A DNA stretch of 64,000 nt from positions 57,934,402-57,998,401 of the forward strand of contig CM060312.1 in assembly GCA_030674185.1 (NCBI GenBank), in the 5' to 3' direction. This DNA is from Monoplex corrugatus. Taxonomy: Eukaryota > Mollusca > Gastropoda > Littorinimorpha > Ranellidae. The notes beneath the pieces were generated by a model. It worked only from the letters and a program-made list of their open reading frames with translations. It was not told where the DNA came from and did not search any database. Below, one piece after another: positions 61,763-64,000 of this stretch; the stretch's first letter is position 1, and each line of letters opens with the position of its first letter. The translations under genes and the position numbers were made by a program.

Positions 61763-63180
61763 GTGTTGAACTCACAGTAAAAGCCATTGTCATTGTTGAA
61801 CTCACAGTAAAAACCATTGTCATTGTTGAACTCACAGTAAAAACCATTGTCATTGTTGAACTCACAGTAAAAGCCTTTGTCATTGTTGAACTCACAGTAA
61901 AAGCCTTTGTCATTGTTGAACTCACAGTAAAAAGCCATTGTCATTGTTGAACTCAGTAAAAACCATTGTCATTGTTGAACTCACAGTAAAAACCATTGTC
62001 ATTGTTGAACTCACAGTAAAAGCCATTGTCATTGTTGAACTCACAGTAAAAGCCTTTGTCATTGTTGAACTCACAGTAAAAGCTTTTGTCATTGTTGAAC
62101 TCACAATAAAAAGCCATTTGTCATTGTTGAACTCACAGTAAAAGCCTTTGTCATTGTTGAACTCACAGTAAAAGCCTTTGTCATTGTTGAACTCACAGTA
62201 AAAGCCTTTGTCATTGTTGAACTCACAGTAAAAAGCCATTGTCATTGTTGAACTCACAGTAAAAACCATTTCATTGTTGAACTCTCAGTAAAAGCCATTT
62301 TATTGAACTACATGTATCCATGTCATTGTTGAACTCGTAAAAGCCAGTGACATTGTTGAACTCATGTAAAAAGCCAGTGTCATTGTTGAACTCACTGTAA
62401 GAGTCAGTTTCATTGTTGAATACACAGTAAGATCAGTTTCATTGTTGAATACACAGTAAGAATAAGTTTCATTGTTGAATACACAGTAAGAATAAGTTTC
62501 ATTGTTGAATACACAGTAAGAATCAGTTTCATTGTTGAATACACAGTAAGAATAAGTTTCATTGTTGAATACACAGTAAGAACCAGTTTCATTGTTGAAT
62601 ACATAGTAAGAACCAGTTTCATTGTTGAACTTGCAGTAAAAGTCATTGTCATTGTAAAACCCACAATAAGAGCCAATTTGAACTCACAGTACGAACTATT
62701 TTTGTTGTTGAACTCCTAGTAAGAGCCGGTGTTATTGTTGAACTCGCAGTTAAGAACCAGTGTTATTGTTGAACTCCCAGTAAGAGACAGTGTCATTGTT
62801 GAACTTGCGGTTATAGCTAGTATCTTTGTTGAACTCACAGTAATGGCTAGTTTCATTGTTGAACTCGCCGTAAGAGCCAGTGTCATGAATTCACAGTAAG
62901 AGCCAGTGTCATGAATTCACAGTAAGAGCCAGTGTCATGAATTCATAGTAGAGTAAGAGTCAGTATTATGAATTCACAGTAAGAGCCAGTATTATGAATT
63001 GTCAGTAAAAGCCAGCTTAATTGTTGAACCCGCATTAAGAAACAAGCTTCATGAACTCAGTAAGAGCTAGTGTCAGGAACATACAGTAAGACTAAGAGCC
63101 AGTTTTATTGTTGATCTCACAGTGAGTAAGACCTAGTTTCATTATTGAACTCACAGTAAGAACGTGTTTCATTATTGAAA
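61763..63180 (+). repeat. 30-bp minisatellite in the last intron
   Basis: The unit is ttgttgaactcacagtaaaa + gccattgtca, regular to about 62280, then a second variant (gaatacacagtaagaataag..) to 62640 and degenerate units to about 63180. Open on both strands for short stretches; not coding. Confidence 0.95.
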
Positions 63181-63416
63181 TTGGTCTAGCTCTGTATAGT
63201 AATCTAACTTTTCCTTTTTGAAAATGTGCACTTCTGAGGGTAGAGGTGCTTATGGCTTGCGAATTCTAAAATACAGTGGAGGAATTGATGTTGAAACCTT
63301 ACCAGAGCAGTGTATAGTGCTGATTGAAGCTGATAGATTAATGATAGTTGCTTTAATAACACAGAAGTACATATACATGTATGTGCATGCAAGTATGTAC
63401 ATGCACTCATGTGCAC

Positions 63417-63446
63417 ATGCACACCACATATGCTCGCATGCACGCG

Positions 63447-63533
<87 letters not shown>

Positions 63534-63642
63534 ACACCCCCCCCCCCACACACACACACACCCCCACACACACACACACACACCACACCACACACACACC
63601 ACACCACACAACACCCCACACACACACACCATACACACACAC

Positions 63643-63682
<40 letters not shown>
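63417..63682 (+). repeat. (CA)n compound tract
   Basis: ca runs with cccc breaks. Confidence 0.95.
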
Positions 63683-63683
<1 letters not shown>

Positions 63684-63904
63684 CAGTCTGGCGCTCCTGC
63701 CCTCCCCTTCTCTCATTTTCTCTGTTCTTTTACCACACTTGTTCATTGTCCTAATTTCTCTGGCACTCTATTAAGATCCTGTGTTTAGACATCCTAATCA
63801 TTGATCCTGGAAGGTTGATGACAGATTTGTTTGTGAGAAAACTAGAAAGGGGACCATCATGCTTATTCAGCTAGGTAGTAAGAAAGTAGCGCAAGAGGGA
63901 TGTC

Positions 63905-63966
<62 letters not shown>

Positions 63967-63985
63967 GTGTGTGTGTGTGTGTGTT
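63905..63985 (+). repeat. (TG)n microsatellite
   Basis: tg run at the window end. Confidence 0.95.
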
Positions 63986-64000
63986 ATGCAACCAAAAGAC

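Larger units (their letters stand above)
59013..64000 (+). other. Start of intron 21
   Basis: At least 5 kb. Holds (TG)n, a CT-rich tract, MITE copy H, the 30-bp minisatellite, (CA)n 63440-63682 and (TG)n 63905-63985. No hinge or repeat-21 exon recognised. Confidence 0.75.

Noticed and set aside
61763..62280. CRISPR-like regular array
   Set aside because: 30-bp direct units without distinct spacers in an animal intron; a minisatellite.
61663..62676. Repetitive open frames on both strands (FYCEFNND and similar)
   Set aside because: 30-bp minisatellite units; periodicity is at the DNA level and both strands are open.

Overview
The window is animal nuclear DNA with spliced genes. It holds the interior of one large gene on the + strand, a filamin (actin-crosslinking cytoskeletal protein), split here over 21 exons between 17546 and 59012. 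Introns are long (0.5 to 8 kb). The sequence is crowded with (TG)n/(CA)n and (GA)n microsatellites, 30-42 bp minisatellites, SINE-like repeats, TTAA-flanked (piggyBac-type) miniature transposons and LINE 3' remnants. The repeat style and the filamin similarity suggest a lophotrochozoan, most likely a gastropod mollusc. That placement is inference from memory, not from a search.

Layout. 1-17545: no exon recognised. It holds simple repeats, a 42-bp minisatellite (3938-4376), SINE-like pieces and one CpG-rich patch (11985-12245). This is either a very long 5' intron or upstream DNA, because the exon for the start of the first calponin-homology (CH) domain is not visible. 17546-22828: exons 1-3 carry the end of CH1, all of CH2, and the start of filamin Ig repeat 1. 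22562-43365: exons 3-12 encode repeats 1-6 and the start of repeat 7, in the same order as vertebrate filamins. 44436-46959: one 2.5-kb exon encodes most of repeat 7, all of repeats 8-15 and the start of repeat 16. Vertebrate filamins have only four repeats (7-10) in this part of the protein. 51012-59012: exons 14-21 encode repeats 16-20, which match vertebrate repeats 11-15. The gene leaves the window just before the expected hinge 1. After 59012 there is only intron with repeats.

Joined, the exons keep frame across all 20 introns except for two single-base deficits inside the giant exon (near 44617 and 45679). Restoring one base at each makes the whole set consistent at 2058 codons. These are either assembly errors or real frameshifts.

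The most unusual signals concern how repeats meet splice sites. Three exon edges (exon 2 donor, exon 11 acceptor, exon 15 acceptor) lie in local two-copy duplications that create an in-frame alternative donor or decayed/poison decoy exons. The acceptors of exons 10, 12 and 13 lie within 0 to about 25 bp of a transposon end, and that of exon 5 follows a GAT microsatellite. Introns also carry at least eight copies of a nested palindromic TTAA element, one with a paralogous empty site in the same window. No tRNA, rRNA, CRISPR array or prokaryotic operon was seen.
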